Positions 19,058 through 27,675 are shown, counted from the stretch's first letter. The stretch: DNA of 64,000 bases from Methylococcus sp. EFPC2 (GCF_016925495.1 NZ_CP070491.1:1054001-1118000); one strand, 5' to 3'. Notes: generated by a model from the sequence alone, not told the origin. Made by a program: numbers and translations.

Positions 19058-20146
19058 ATGGCGGAGCCTCGCGATGATCAACCGGATGACCCAAGCGCGG
19101 ACGGGGTAGCCGGCGCAGCACCACCGATCCTGCAGTCACCGACACCCCTTGCCCGGCGTCAGCTTTCCCTGTTCCAGACTTTCTACGCTTCGCCCCCGGT
19201 CCGCGACCGGCTGTCCAATGTCATCGACATCTGGGACGCCGCCCCCAAGTATGCAACGCCTTGCCGGCGCGCCGACGTCACCGATTGCCCGGCCGTTTTT
19301 CTGGAGCGGACCTTCAGCTACAAGGGTACCGTGTTTCGGGTGTCGGTCGCCCCAGCCTTGATCAGGGATGGCAACGGCCGGAATGTCTACCGCTTTCCCA
19401 CCGCCCGCGAGGAGTTGATCGAGGATGCTCTGCGCAAGATCGCGGTCCAGCAACAACTGGGGTTCGTGGGCAGCCTGGAGGAGCAGCCGATCTTCGGCGT
19501 CCGGTTCTCCTTAGGTCTGTTGCGCCGGGAATTGTCCCGCTACGGCCATGGCATCCGCCATGCGGCCCTGGTGGAATCCCTGCTGATCATGTCCGGCTGC
19601 ATGGTGGAGATCGCCTATGCACATCGGCGCACGGCGATGCACCGCAATACCATCCTCTCCAGCCTCACCGCGATCAGCCGCGAGGACTACCTGAGAGACC
19701 CGCTCACCCTGTGGGCGGCGCACTTCCATCCCATGGTGGCCAGCAGTATTTCGGCGATGGCCTATCGCCAATACGACTACGAAGTCACCATGGGCTACCG
19801 CTCCTCGCTGGCGCGCTGGCTCCACAAACACCTTGCGGCCGTGTACCTCAACGCCGGCATGACCCAGCCGTACAAGCTCCTGCTCTCCGCCATCCAGGAA
19901 AACAGCGGCTTGCTCAACCATGCTCGGGTTCGCGATCGCGGCCGTGAGGTGGAAAGCGCCCTCAAGGAACTCTCGAATTCGGCCTTCCCGGTCATCCGGT
20001 CCTTCGAATGCCAGGCCGTTCTCGACGGACGCCGCATCGTGGATGTGGGCTACACGCTGAACCCGACTGCTGAATTCGTCCGACAGGTCGTGGCGGCCAA
20101 TCGTCGGCAGCGGGATCGCAAGGCCGGGGATGAGACCGTCGGGTAG
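19058..20146 (+). CDS. Iteron-binding plasmid-type replication initiator
   Basis: A 362-residue basic protein resembling TrfA/RepA-like initiators of broad-host-range plasmids (QLSLFQTFYASPPVRDRLSN at the N-terminus, then a two-domain body). The decisive context is downstream: its stop codon lies inside the first of eight iterons, followed by two DnaA boxes and an AT-rich stretch. It should bind these repeats and open the origin when the element is excised, maintaining the circular form. Family naming is by resemblance and context only. Confidence 0.78.
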   Translation: MAEPRDDQPDDPSADGVAGAAPPILQSPTPLARRQLSLFQTFYASPPVRDRLSNVIDIWDAAPKYATPCRRADVTDCPAVFLERTFSYKGTVFRVSVAPALIRDGNGRNVYRFPTAREELIEDALRKIAVQQQLGFVGSLEEQPIFGVRFSLGLLRRELSRYGHGIRHAALVESLLIMSGCMVEIAYAHRRTAMHRNTILSSLTAISREDYLRDPLTLWAAHFHPMVASSISAMAYRQYDYEVTMGYRSSLARWLHKHLAAVYLNAGMTQPYKLLLSAIQENSGLLNHARVRDRGREVESALKELSNSAFPVIRSFECQAVLDGRRIVDVGYTLNPTAEFVRQVVAANRRQRDRKAGDETVG

Positions 20147-20398
20147 GTACTCTGGGTCGCGGAAGTAGGGATTCTAGGTCGCACTCGTCAAAGTTATCCA
20201 CAGATGGTCTGCAGAATCGCCGGTTTGGGTGGGTACTCTAGGTCGCGCTTGCCCCAAAAGGTGGGTACTCTGGGTCGCGGTGGTAGGTACTCTAGGTCGC
20301 ACTTGGCCGAAAAGGTAGGTACTCTGGGTCGCGGTCAAACCGCCGAAGTAACCCGGGTAGGTACTCTAGGTCGCGGAAGTGGGGATTCTGGGTCGCGC
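20143..20398 (+). repeat. Eight direct-repeat iterons of a replication origin (oriV)
   Basis: Eight copies of a 20-bp unit with consensus GTrGGtAcTCTrGGTCGCrs. They start at 20143, 20165, 20229, 20261, 20283, 20315, 20357 and 20379, all in one direction. Copies 2 and 8 share the variant GGGATTCT. Starts of close pairs are 22 bp apart (1-2, 4-5, 7-8), about two helical turns, and copies 3-4 and 5-6 are 32 bp apart (about three turns). The first copy overlaps the rep stop codon. Confidence 0.93.
20194..20202 (+). promoter_or_regulatory. Perfect DnaA box
   Basis: TTATCCACA, the consensus DnaA-binding site, lies between iterons 2 and 3. Together with the second box beyond the AT-rich stretch it indicates a DnaA-assisted origin. 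Confidence 0.85.
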
Positions 20399-20522
20399 TC
20401 GTTTTCGCAGCCAACTGATTCAGAAGCGCTTTTTAGGCAGTTTTCGAGCTCTCCCTTTTTCCCTTAAAAGATCTTTTCCCTTTCTCCCTAAAGATATTTA
20501 TATATGGCGTTTCTGTGGATAA
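20399..20522. other. AT-rich unwinding region with a second, inverted DnaA box
   Basis: After the last iteron the sequence turns into T/C-rich tracts (ctccctttttcccttaaaag, then tttctccctaaagatattta). It ends in TGTGGATAA at 20514-20522, the exact reverse complement of the first DnaA box. This is the expected layout of a DNA-unwinding element in an iteron origin. Confidence 0.8.
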
Positions 20523-20564
20523 CTTTCAGCCCGGAAACCAATAGCCCAACAGGAGGAGGTCGTC

Positions 20565-20963
20565 ATGCAAGGTCATCTGATATCCATCGCCACTGCCTCG
20601 CTCATCCTCGTGTCGGGACTGGCATCCGCCCAGCCACAAGACTCGGCAACTCCGCAGTATCCGGACGTCTTGAACGTCAAGGTCCAGGCGCGCGGCGACC
20701 AACGATTCGATTTCGACGTCACGGTCTCCTCGCCCTACGATACGCCGCAGCGTTATGCCGATGCCTTCCGCGTCTCCGGTGCCGATGGCCGGACCTATGG
20801 CGAACGCCAACTGCTTCATGACCATACCAATGAACAACCGTTCACGCGGAATCTGTACGGGGTGGACATACCGGCAGGGGTGCGGTCGGTGATCGTGCAG
20901 GCGCGGGACCTCAAGCACGGCTATGGTGGCAAGAGCGTGGAAGTGATGTTACCCGGACGCTGA
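20565..20963 (+). CDS. Secreted/periplasmic conserved hypothetical protein
   Basis: A 132-residue protein with a clear Sec signal peptide (cleavage near LASA-QP, residue 22) and a predicted beta-rich domain (FDFDVTVSSPYDTPQRYADAF). A strong ribosome-binding site (aggagg) precedes the ATG. It lies directly beyond the origin and just before a phosphoesterase gene. Function unknown. Confidence 0.75.
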   Translation: MQGHLISIATASLILVSGLASAQPQDSATPQYPDVLNVKVQARGDQRFDFDVTVSSPYDTPQRYADAFRVSGADGRTYGERQLLHDHTNEQPFTRNLYGVDIPAGVRSVIVQARDLKHGYGGKSVEVMLPGR

Positions 20964-20971
20964 CAGCCTGA

Positions 20972-21457
20972 ATGGTTCGTGTGGGACTCATCTCCGATAC
21001 GCATGGACTCCTGCGTCCCGAAGCCATCGGGTTTCTCCAGGGTAGCGATATCATCATCCATGGTGGCGACATCGGGAATGCAGGCATTCTCGATGAACTT
21101 CGCGCCCTGGCTGCGGTCACCGCGGTCCGCGGCAACAACGACAAGGGTGCCTGGGCCGAGTCGTTGCCGGAAACTGAGGCGTTGCAGGTCGGCGAGTACT
21201 TCGTCTACGTACTGCATGACCTCGCCGAGCTCGACATCGACCTAGGCGCCGCCGGCTTTCGCATCGTGGTGTCGGGGCACTCGCACCGGCCGCGCATCGA
21301 GGAGCGGGAAGGCGTGCTCTACGTGAATCCGGGCAGCGCGGGGCCGCGCCGCTTCAAGCTGCCGGTTACGGCGGGAGAGCTGATTTTCTCAAACGGCAAG
21401 GTCACCGCGCGCATCGTGGACCTGATCGCCCAGGAAGTCATCCAGACCTCAAGGTAA
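20972..21457 (+). CDS. YfcE/MJ0936-type metallophosphoesterase
   Basis: A 161-residue calcineurin-like phosphoesterase with the full metal-ligand series: GLISDTHG (8-12), HGGDIG (near 31), RGNNDKG (near 51) and SGHSHRP (near 96). It starts 8 bases after the previous gene and may be co-transcribed with it. Likely a phosphodiesterase of unknown physiological substrate; such genes are frequent ICE passengers. Confidence 0.88.
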   Translation: MVRVGLISDTHGLLRPEAIGFLQGSDIIIHGGDIGNAGILDELRALAAVTAVRGNNDKGAWAESLPETEALQVGEYFVYVLHDLAELDIDLGAAGFRIVVSGHSHRPRIEEREGVLYVNPGSAGPRRFKLPVTAGELIFSNGKVTARIVDLIAQEVIQTSR

Positions 21458-21465
21458 CGCAACGT

Positions 21466-22080
21466 ATGTTTCACGCAGACACAGAACCCGATTGGGTAGC
21501 CGTCACGGTCGGACAACCGTTCTACCGACCGGTCGAAACGGGCTGCCAATTCAACTACGCCCCATCGGTGGATGACGTCAATAGCGCCTTGGCTCCCCAG
21601 TGTGAACTGATCATGGGTTTCGACCGTCCAACGGAGCGAGAACGACTGGGATTCCAGAAGGGCGTGTTCGAAGCCATCCTGGTGGAGTTGGAGAACATCC
21701 CGTTCGTCTGCATCCGATTCGGATAGACCGTCACAGTCGACGGTAAGTGGCAGCATCGCGAGGCCATCGGCTGGCAGGAATGCCCGGTTCATCCCATAGC
21801 CGCGCAAGGTTATGTGCCCCCCGAGCCATTACCGCCGCAGCGCTGGCTGTTGAGCGCGGTACTGGTCGATAGTGAAACGCAACGGGTCACGGGAATTCAG
21901 GTCGTCTCACTCAGCACCAAGTTCTGTCAACACTTTGCTCAGGCCATGAATGACCGCCGAGAGGATTTCCCTTCGCCCGCGGCTTACGCGGCCCGATCGG
22001 GTAATCTCTATGAGCGTGACGGGGTCGGCGAGGTCGTGGCCAAAGGCCACATGTTGGCGCATTGCCTGGGTGGCGATTGA
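21466..22080 (+). pseudogene. Conserved frame split by an in-frame amber codon (about 204 residues)
   Basis: An ATG at 21466 gives 86 residues ending IPFVCIRFG, then TAG at 21724-21726. The same frame then stays open to 22080 (TVTVDGKWQHREAIGWQECP and onward). The absence of any other stop and the continued coding character suggest one ancestral gene with a nonsense mutation. The second part could also be expressed separately from ATG 21943 or GTG 21814. The product is not recognised. Confidence 0.6.
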
Positions 22081-22122
22081 CAGCCACCACTGACCGTGGC
22101 CGTCGAACATGGCCTGGAATGA

Positions 22123-22193
22123 ATACGGCATTCATACGGAACCTTGCTGATGCAGCTGGCATGTTATAGACTCGATCCGTATGTTTTCCGTAT
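22123..22193. promoter_or_regulatory. Paired ATACGG operator sites upstream of the toxin-antitoxin operon
   Basis: ATACGG occurs at 22123 and 22134, and its reverse complement CCGTAT at 22177 and 22188. Both pairs are spaced 11 bp, one helical turn. A possible -10 (TATAGA, 22165-22170) lies between the pairs. This is a fitting operator for a ribbon-helix-helix DUF1778 antitoxin that represses its own operon. Confidence 0.68.
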
Positions 22194-22210
22194 CAGTGAC
22201 TGAGATTACC

Positions 22211-22504
22211 ATGACCACTGCCACCCCCCCTTACGAGCGCATCGACCTGCGTACGTCTCCGGAAATCAAGGAGCTGATCGTTCGTGCCGCATCGACTGCC
22301 GGCGTGTCCGTCAGCGCGTTTCTATTGTGCGCCGCGCAGGAACGCGCCAAACAGGTGCTCAGCGAGGCGGAATTGATGACACTGTCGCCACGTGACTGGG
22401 ACGCTTTCTTTGCCGCCCTGGACCATACTGACAAGCCGCGGCCGAAGCTGGCCGCGGCCATGCAGCGACATCGCGACTGGCAAGCCGAACGTGATGCCTC
22501 GTGA
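22211..22504 (+). CDS. DUF1778 ribbon-helix-helix antitoxin (TacA-like)
   Basis: A 97-residue antitoxin. The N-terminal half (RIDLRTSPEIKELIVRAAST, then AGVSVSAFLLCAAQERAKQ) is a typical DUF1778 ribbon-helix-helix. The C-terminal tail (LSPRDWDAFFAALDHTDKP) is the toxin-wrapping motif of TacA/AtaR proteins. The ATG at 22211 is chosen over the upstream one because it gives the family N-terminus and keeps the operator free. The gene overlaps the toxin by 4 bases. Confidence 0.9.
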   Translation: MTTATPPYERIDLRTSPEIKELIVRAASTAGVSVSAFLLCAAQERAKQVLSEAELMTLSPRDWDAFFAALDHTDKPRPKLAAAMQRHRDWQAERDAS

Positions 22505-23001
22505 CGGTCGGTCTTCCGGAAGCGATCGAGACGCTGGACGCTCGCCACGATCGCCGCAGTTTTTCCTGCGGCGATTCAGAGTTGGACGGCTATCTCAAGC
22601 GATTTGCCCGCCAGCATGCGGCAGCCAAGGTCAGCCGGACCTATGTCGCCGCGAACGGCGCCACGATCCTGGGCTATTACAGCCTGGCGATGTCGGCCAT
22701 TCGGAAGGACCAGCTGCCCGTTGCCTATCAATCCCGGTTCCCCAACTACCCCCTGCCGGTCGCCCGCTTGGCCCGCTTGGCGGTCGACCAGCGCTATCAG
22801 AGGCAGGGACTGGGCGAACTGCTTCTCGCCGATGCACTTTCCCGGTGTCTGCGACTTTCGGAGGAAATCGGCATGGTCGGCGTCGTGGTCGACGCCAAGC
22901 ACGAACGCGCCAGGCGGTATTATGAGCGTTTCGAGTTTGAGCGTTTTCCGGACTCTCCGCTGACACTCTGGCTGCCGACCGCGGCAATCGCCCGGCTCTA
23001 G
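22501..23001 (+). CDS. GNAT-family acetyltransferase toxin (TacT/AtaT-like)
   Basis: A 166-residue GNAT protein starting at GTG within the overlap GTGA. Family features are the N-terminal DRRSFSCGDSELDGYLKRFA and the acetyl-CoA loop LARLAVDQRYQRQGLGELLL (near residue 90). A C-terminal tyrosine follows (ARRYYERFEFERFP). Such toxins acetylate the amino group of aminoacyl-tRNAs and stop translation until neutralised by the DUF1778 partner. In this ICE it probably stabilises the element. Confidence 0.9.
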   Translation: MTVGLPEAIETLDARHDRRSFSCGDSELDGYLKRFARQHAAAKVSRTYVAANGATILGYYSLAMSAIRKDQLPVAYQSRFPNYPLPVARLARLAVDQRYQRQGLGELLLADALSRCLRLSEEIGMVGVVVDAKHERARRYYERFEFERFPDSPLTLWLPTAAIARL

Positions 23002-23063
23002 GCCAGCATCGTTTTTGAGTCAGGTTAGCTTCCCTGAGTGTTCGTCACCGGGAGGAGCCGTCT

Positions 23064-24446
23064 TCACGGTGCCGGACCATCAACCGCGTTGCGGAGCCTG
23101 TCCAGCAGCCGTGAGGCCTCATCGAGCATGTCATCGAGCTTCGCCTCCTTGCTACCGGCAGATCCCAGGATTTTTACCCGCCCCGCAAACGCATCGGCCA
23201 ACACGGGTTCGGCTCGGAGCTGAACCGTGGGAATGTCCAAGCCCGTGTAAGTGCTGCGGTGGGCAGGAAGGTCCGACAGCGCCTGCCGGATCCGGTTCTT
23301 GAGCAGAAGGTATTGCGGGTGCGGCCGGGTGACGGCCACCTCGACGATGCCCACCTCGAATTCCGCCAGCTTTCGCCCGATGTTGTGGGCGTTGACGCCC
23401 GGTTCGTTGGAGGCGCACAACATGACGCCGCCGGTGGACAGTTCCAGCAGGAACACGTAGCCGCCTTCGACGTAGGGCATGCGCGGAACCTTCAGGTCCA
23501 GGTTATCCGGCGACCCCACGTACAGCCATGGCGATTCCGCGGGGCCGGTGGCGGCTTCGGGTTTCGCTTCGCAGCGGCCTTGCCTATGGATCGCCGGCAG
23601 GACCTCACGGGTGACCCATTTGCGGAACCGGTACGCGGTGGTCCCCGGCTTCATCGCATTCCGACAGCGGAGCGCCAAGACGTAGAACCCCGATTCGGAG
23701 ACGATGTTCACCGCTTGCTCCTGGTTCTCCAGTTCGCCATGCTGATTCCGGGAGGGGGTGTAAGTTGAACTGACACCCCTCTCATCATCGTCCAAGGCCT
23801 GAATGGCCATCCGAGAGTTCGCCAGTTCCAGGGCATCGCAGACGTCCTTGGCGACGAACCACGGCTCCCCCTCCCGCATGACCACCCGCAAGGGACGCCC
23901 GCCAAAGTCGAGGGTGATGGCTTGTGCCGCCGACTGCAAGGCTCCCGTTCGCGGTTCTCCCTGATCGTCATGCTTATCGTCTGTCGGAGATTGAACATCG
24001 CCGTTTGATCGGCGGTCTTTCTCGGACTCCACCACGCCTTGTACGATCGATCTTTTCATGCTGTCTTCCTTCGCAATAAGGGTTGTCCGCCTGGTCGTTT
24101 CGTATCGCCGGCGGCGAGCATCGATGTACCGCGCCGCCTGTTGGCCGTGTCCGCTGTATTGGTTGAGTGCCACAAACAAGGCCATGTCCAGACCGAGGTG
24201 GTAATCCGCAGAAGTCTCCATGGATTCATCGGGAACCGGGATGAAGTCCCGGCCTTGCTGAAAGCCTCCCTCGTTGATGGCATCCTCGATCCAGACGGGA
24301 AAGTCCCGATCCAGCGCCAGAAATCGACACAGTTCGCTGGCGACCACCCATTGCTCGAAAGGGCCTGTTTGCCCGTCTGCTTCGTGGACCACCAGGCATT
24401 CGATCGCCTCCGCGCGGTTCTGTCGTTTATTCTGCTGCGCGTTCAT
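23064..24446 (-). CDS. BRO-N/antirepressor-domain protein
   Basis: A 460-residue protein with two phage-type regulatory modules. The N-terminal part (residues 30-115, DRDFPVWIEDAINEGGFQQG) resembles the AntA/AntB antirepressor domain. The central part (about 175-295, VVMREGEPWFVAKDVCDAL and SESGFYVLALRCRNAMKPGT) is a BRO N-terminal domain. The C-terminal 150 residues are unassigned (YVEGGYVFLLELSTGGVMLC). It overlaps the MobI-like gene by 4 bases. A role in ICE regulation, for example counteracting a repressor, is inferred from the domains. Confidence 0.78.
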   Translation of the reverse strand: MNAQQNKRQNRAEAIECLVVHEADGQTGPFEQWVVASELCRFLALDRDFPVWIEDAINEGGFQQGRDFIPVPDESMETSADYHLGLDMALFVALNQYSGHGQQAARYIDARRRRYETTRRTTLIAKEDSMKRSIVQGVVESEKDRRSNGDVQSPTDDKHDDQGEPRTGALQSAAQAITLDFGGRPLRVVMREGEPWFVAKDVCDALELANSRMAIQALDDDERGVSSTYTPSRNQHGELENQEQAVNIVSESGFYVLALRCRNAMKPGTTAYRFRKWVTREVLPAIHRQGRCEAKPEAATGPAESPWLYVGSPDNLDLKVPRMPYVEGGYVFLLELSTGGVMLCASNEPGVNAHNIGRKLAEFEVGIVEVAVTRPHPQYLLLKNRIRQALSDLPAHRSTYTGLDIPTVQLRAEPVLADAFAGRVKILGSAGSKEAKLDDMLDEASRLLDRLRNAVDGPAP

Positions 24447-24985
24447 GGTGCCTCCTGGCTCGCAGGCGCATTCCCGCCCGCATCAAGGCCGCGACCGACG
24501 ATCATCGATGCCGTCACCGCCTTGCCGCTGACTTCCGACTCATAGGCGACCAGGGCATCGCGGATCTCCACCAGCAGGGCCTGGCGCTTGCGGATCTCGG
24601 CAAAGGCGTCTTCCGCCTCCTGCACCAGGTTCGCAATCCACTCGGGCTCGCTTTTCAGGGTCTGATCCAGTGCATAGCGGTGAGCACGCCCCTTGTTGAG
24701 TTGTTTCCTGGCGATGGAGCGGCCAGTGCCGCCCAACACCCCCATCTCATACCACTCGATGCTGAAGGCGCCGGTGTCGCGGGCACGCAGCCTCACGCCC
24801 AGTTTGCCCCGAGCATAGCGCTTCTGACCGGCCCGCCCCTGCTTCAGACGCGTCCAGTAATCGTCCACCAGGAGCTTCGCCTCGGTTTGCAAGTCGTGCA
24901 GTCGGGTTGCAACCCACTTGCAGACCGGGACTGAGACTACGGGCAGGTCGGCTGTTTGCGGTTCTATCGTTGCTGGTTTTTCCAT
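24443..24985 (-). CDS. MobI-like conjugation accessory protein
   Basis: A 180-residue basic protein with a helical N-terminal part (LQTEAKLLVDDYWTRLKQG) and a short beta-rich centre (KLGVRLRARDTGAFSIEWYE), which resembles MobI of SXT-type ICEs. MobI works at oriT and is needed for transfer. In SXT it is transcribed away from oriT; here the gene faces a repeat-rich 593-bp intergenic stretch, as expected. Homology is from memory of family features and is moderate. Confidence 0.6.
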   Translation of the reverse strand: MEKPATIEPQTADLPVVSVPVCKWVATRLHDLQTEAKLLVDDYWTRLKQGRAGQKRYARGKLGVRLRARDTGAFSIEWYEMGVLGGTGRSIARKQLNKGRAHRYALDQTLKSEPEWIANLVQEAEDAFAEIRKRQALLVEIRDALVAYESEVSGKAVTASMIVGRGLDAGGNAPASQEAP

Positions 24986-25578
24986 TGCTGTTTCCCCATT
25001 ACCTATCTGTTGGGATTAGACCCCGTATTCCCAACCGGCTTGGTTGTCCAAGATCTCGCTGGTTTAACTATCTGGACGACCGCAAATCCCAAGGGAATGG
25101 CGTTACCAAAAATGCCAACCTCAAGTTGGGATTTACCGGGCTATTTACGTCGGGTAATGGAATACCTATTCACTACCGCCATGGGTTCCATGTATTCCGC
25201 ACACTGGCGCCGGAATAGCCGGGTACCCATGCGCATCCGCCATGCGATTCCCAACTCCTGTTGGGATGGATCGCCGATCCCTTCTGATGTGTCGTAGCGC
25301 ATGGCGTGAATTGGCTTTCACCTGTCACCTGTCGTCCAGAGCGGCCGCAATCTAGCACCGAACCGGCATCACCGGTGCCCGAAAAGATGGCCGATTTGGC
25401 CCAACATTTTTGACACTGCCCCGATAAACGCGTTGATAGACTCGCCTCGGTCCTGCAGAGCGCCTGCTGAATACCCGGCCTGATTCCATCCAACTGACCA
25501 GCCAATAAGGGTTACTCCAGCAGACCTGCCGGATACCGCTTTCTTGTTTGAACGGTCACAACCGAGCGTGGATAAACG
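24986..25578. other. 593-bp non-coding region with inverted TCCCAA repeats; candidate oriT
   Basis: No convincing gene. The motif GTTGGGA or its complement occurs repeatedly. At 25009-25015 and 25029-25035 it forms an inverted pair with a 13-base gap. At 25084-25092 (aaatcccaa) and 25126-25134 (ttgggattt) it forms another pair. At 25249-25266 it forms a perfect 7-bp hairpin with loop TCCT. The region separates the divergent mobI-like and parM-like genes, the place where SXT carries oriT. Confidence 0.5.
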
Positions 25579-26550
25579 ATGTTTGTATTGGGAATGGATA
25601 TTGGATATTCGAATCTGAAATTGGCTATGGGTGAGTCGGGCAGTCCACCGGCGGTCTCACTGTATCCGGCCGGCGCCGCACCCGTTGACCGGTTGCCCGA
25701 GTCGATCGGCAAGGAGGAGGACGCCCTGCGCGTCAGTGTGGACGACGACCTATGGGCGGCCTGCGTGAATCCGGGGAAATTTGCGATGTGGAACCGGGCG
25801 CTACACCAGGAATACGCCCAGACCGCCTCCTACCGGGCCTTGTTCCATGCCTCGCTGCTGCTGGCCGAACACGATACGGTCGACTGCCTGATCACCGGGC
25901 TGCCGGTTTCACACTGGCTGGAACGTTCAAGGCGTGAAGCCATCGTCGCCGACCTGGCCGGACGACACCGCGTCACTCCAAAACGCGAAGTGGAGGTGGC
26001 TACCGTCAGGGTGGTACCCCAGCCAATCGGTGGCTATCTCGATCTGCTCTGGTCCAGACCGGGCGAAAGCGTTCTGGAGGAAGGCAGGGTACTGATCATC
26101 GACCCGGGATTCTTCTCGGTCGATTGGGTGCTGGTCGAAGAAGGCGACATCCGCAAGTCCTCCAGCGGTACCAGTCTCGAAGCCATGTCGGTACTGCTGG
26201 ACCACGCCAGCCGATTGATGGCCGACGAGCACGGCGGGACCGCACCGGTGGAGCGCCTGGAAGAAGCCTTGCGAGCGCGCCGCGACCGCGTCCTGCTCTT
26301 CGGGCGACCGGTCGACCTTCAACCCTATCTCGAAAAGGCGGCTGAACGCGTGGCGCCGGTAGCGCTTGAGGCGTTGCGTCAGTCGCTGCGCAAGGAATCG
26401 GGCAGCGTGGATGCGGTCTTGCTGACCGGCGGCGGTGCGGCGCTTTACGAACCGGTCGCCCAGAGCCTGTTTCCGTCCAATCCGATTTTCGTTCCGGATC
26501 ACCCTGAGCTGGCCAACGCCCGTGGCTTCTATTACTTCGGGGCGGAATGA
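25579..26550 (+). CDS. ParM/StbA-like actin-fold segregation protein
   Basis: A 323-residue actin-like ATPase. It shows phosphate-1 loop VLGMDIGYSNLKLAMG (residues 3-18), phosphate-2 loop VLIIDPGFFSVDWVLV (near residue 173) and adenosine loop VLLTGGGAALYEPV (near residue 280). Plasmid ParM proteins form filaments that move DNA copies apart; SXT-family ICEs carry related srpM genes. The next gene overlaps by 4 bases and probably encodes the DNA-binding adaptor. Together with the oriV this supports a replicating, segregating circular stage. Confidence 0.85.
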   Translation: MFVLGMDIGYSNLKLAMGESGSPPAVSLYPAGAAPVDRLPESIGKEEDALRVSVDDDLWAACVNPGKFAMWNRALHQEYAQTASYRALFHASLLLAEHDTVDCLITGLPVSHWLERSRREAIVADLAGRHRVTPKREVEVATVRVVPQPIGGYLDLLWSRPGESVLEEGRVLIIDPGFFSVDWVLVEEGDIRKSSSGTSLEAMSVLLDHASRLMADEHGGTAPVERLEEALRARRDRVLLFGRPVDLQPYLEKAAERVAPVALEALRQSLRKESGSVDAVLLTGGGAALYEPVAQSLFPSNPIFVPDHPELANARGFYYFGAE

Positions 26551-26801
26551 TGCGGATCGTCGTCAAGTTTCCGAGCCGGGCCTACGCCGAATTGCTGGCT
26601 GATCTCGAACAGATCCCACCTCGCGAGCGTGCCGAACGAGTGAGACTGCTTGCGAGCCTCGGGATGACCGTTCTGCGCTCGGGGACCGTTGGTGCTCCTG
26701 CCGCTGGAGCGAGCGCCCTGGGCGAAGACCGGCCGACCAGCACAACGGTCAGCGGCTTCCGCCAGGTTCGTGATCGCTTGAAGGAAGGAATGCTGGGATG
26801 A
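26547..26801 (+). CDS. Small partner of the ParM-like protein (possible ParR-type adaptor)
   Basis: An 84-residue protein with an N-terminal basic beta/helix segment (MRIVVKFPSRAYAELLADL) and a C-terminal disordered tail (GFRQVRDRLKEGMLG). It overlaps the ParM-like gene by 4 bases and the following transglycosylase gene by 4 bases. Position and size suggest the centromere-binding partner; no motif proves it. Confidence 0.6.
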   Translation: MMRIVVKFPSRAYAELLADLEQIPPRERAERVRLLASLGMTVLRSGTVGAPAAGASALGEDRPTSTTVSGFRQVRDRLKEGMLG

Positions 26802-27499
26802 GTGGCTGGGGAAAACATTTCAAGCGCGTCGGTTCAGATCCACCAAGGAACTGGAGGCGTGTGAAGACATTTATCGGTGGAGCAAAATCCAAAAATCAGC
26901 GCCGTGGCATTGCTCTTGCCGCCACGCTCTTGCTGTCGCCCTCGGTTGGCTTCTGCGAAGACAGTTTACCCAATACCGCTGACAACACGACCTTACCGGC
27001 TCCCCAAAGCCGGGCCATCCCCCGGGACATCCTACAAGGCACAGCCTGGTGGCAGATCGCCACGGAACGCGGGCTGGATCCTTACATCCTCTACGCGGTG
27101 GCTTTGGTCGAGTCCGCCCAGATCAACGGCCGTCTGGCGACACCCTGGCCTTGGGCACTCAACAGGCAAGGCCGTCCCATCATTCCATCCTCCCGGCTTG
27201 AAGCAAGGGGCATCCTCAACGACACCCTGCGCAAGGGTATCCGCGGCATCGACGTCGGCCTGATGCAAGTGAACGTCCGCTGGAACGGTCATCGCGTCAG
27301 TCGCCCCGACGATCTGCTGGATCCGGAAACCAACATACGGGTAGGCGCCGACGTGCTGACTGAGGCAATTGACTCGGCACCCGGCGACCTGACCCTGGGC
27401 ATTGGGCGATATCACACAGGGTGGCGCAACGATGCGGACGCTTACCGTTACGGTCGGCGTGTGTTGGCCGTCGCCCAGCAACTCCGATGGCTGCTTTGA
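26798..27499 (+). CDS. ICE-type lytic transglycosylase (SLT domain)
   Basis: A 233-residue exported muramidase that locally opens peptidoglycan for the conjugation channel. The N-terminal basic part leads to a hydrophobic signal (IALAATLLLSPSVGFC). The SLT domain starts near residue 85 (WWQIATERGLDPYILYAVAL) with catalytic glutamate in VESAQ. It continues with GIDVGLMQVNVRWN and ETNIRVGADVL, the family's second and third motifs. The signal peptide lies unusually far in (residues 45-60); an internal start at about 26861 (GTG) would give a normal export signal. Confidence 0.83.
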   Translation: MSGWGKHFKRVGSDPPRNWRRVKTFIGGAKSKNQRRGIALAATLLLSPSVGFCEDSLPNTADNTTLPAPQSRAIPRDILQGTAWWQIATERGLDPYILYAVALVESAQINGRLATPWPWALNRQGRPIIPSSRLEARGILNDTLRKGIRGIDVGLMQVNVRWNGHRVSRPDDLLDPETNIRVGADVLTEAIDSAPGDLTLGIGRYHTGWRNDADAYRYGRRVLAVAQQLRWLL

Positions 27500-27675
27500 C
27501 CATGGATAGCCAGTCATGCCCTGCATTCGGGATGGCGAAGAGCAGTAGGTACGAACTTTGCCTATCTCACGATGAATACGGAAAAAGATTACTTGCAGGA
27601 CGGCCCCTGCATAATCACTCAATCCGAACGTCCTGTCGTGAGCCCATGTGTCGCTGAATTCACGGGAAATGTTAT

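Noticed and set aside
20143-20398. Short regularly repeated sequence that could suggest a CRISPR array
   Set aside because: The unit is 20 bp with gaps from 2 to 44 bp, is not followed by cas genes, and adjoins a rep gene with DnaA boxes; it is an iteron array.
21724-21726. Amber codon read as pyrrolysine
   Set aside because: No sign of pyrrolysine genes, and a single nonsense mutation is a simpler explanation.
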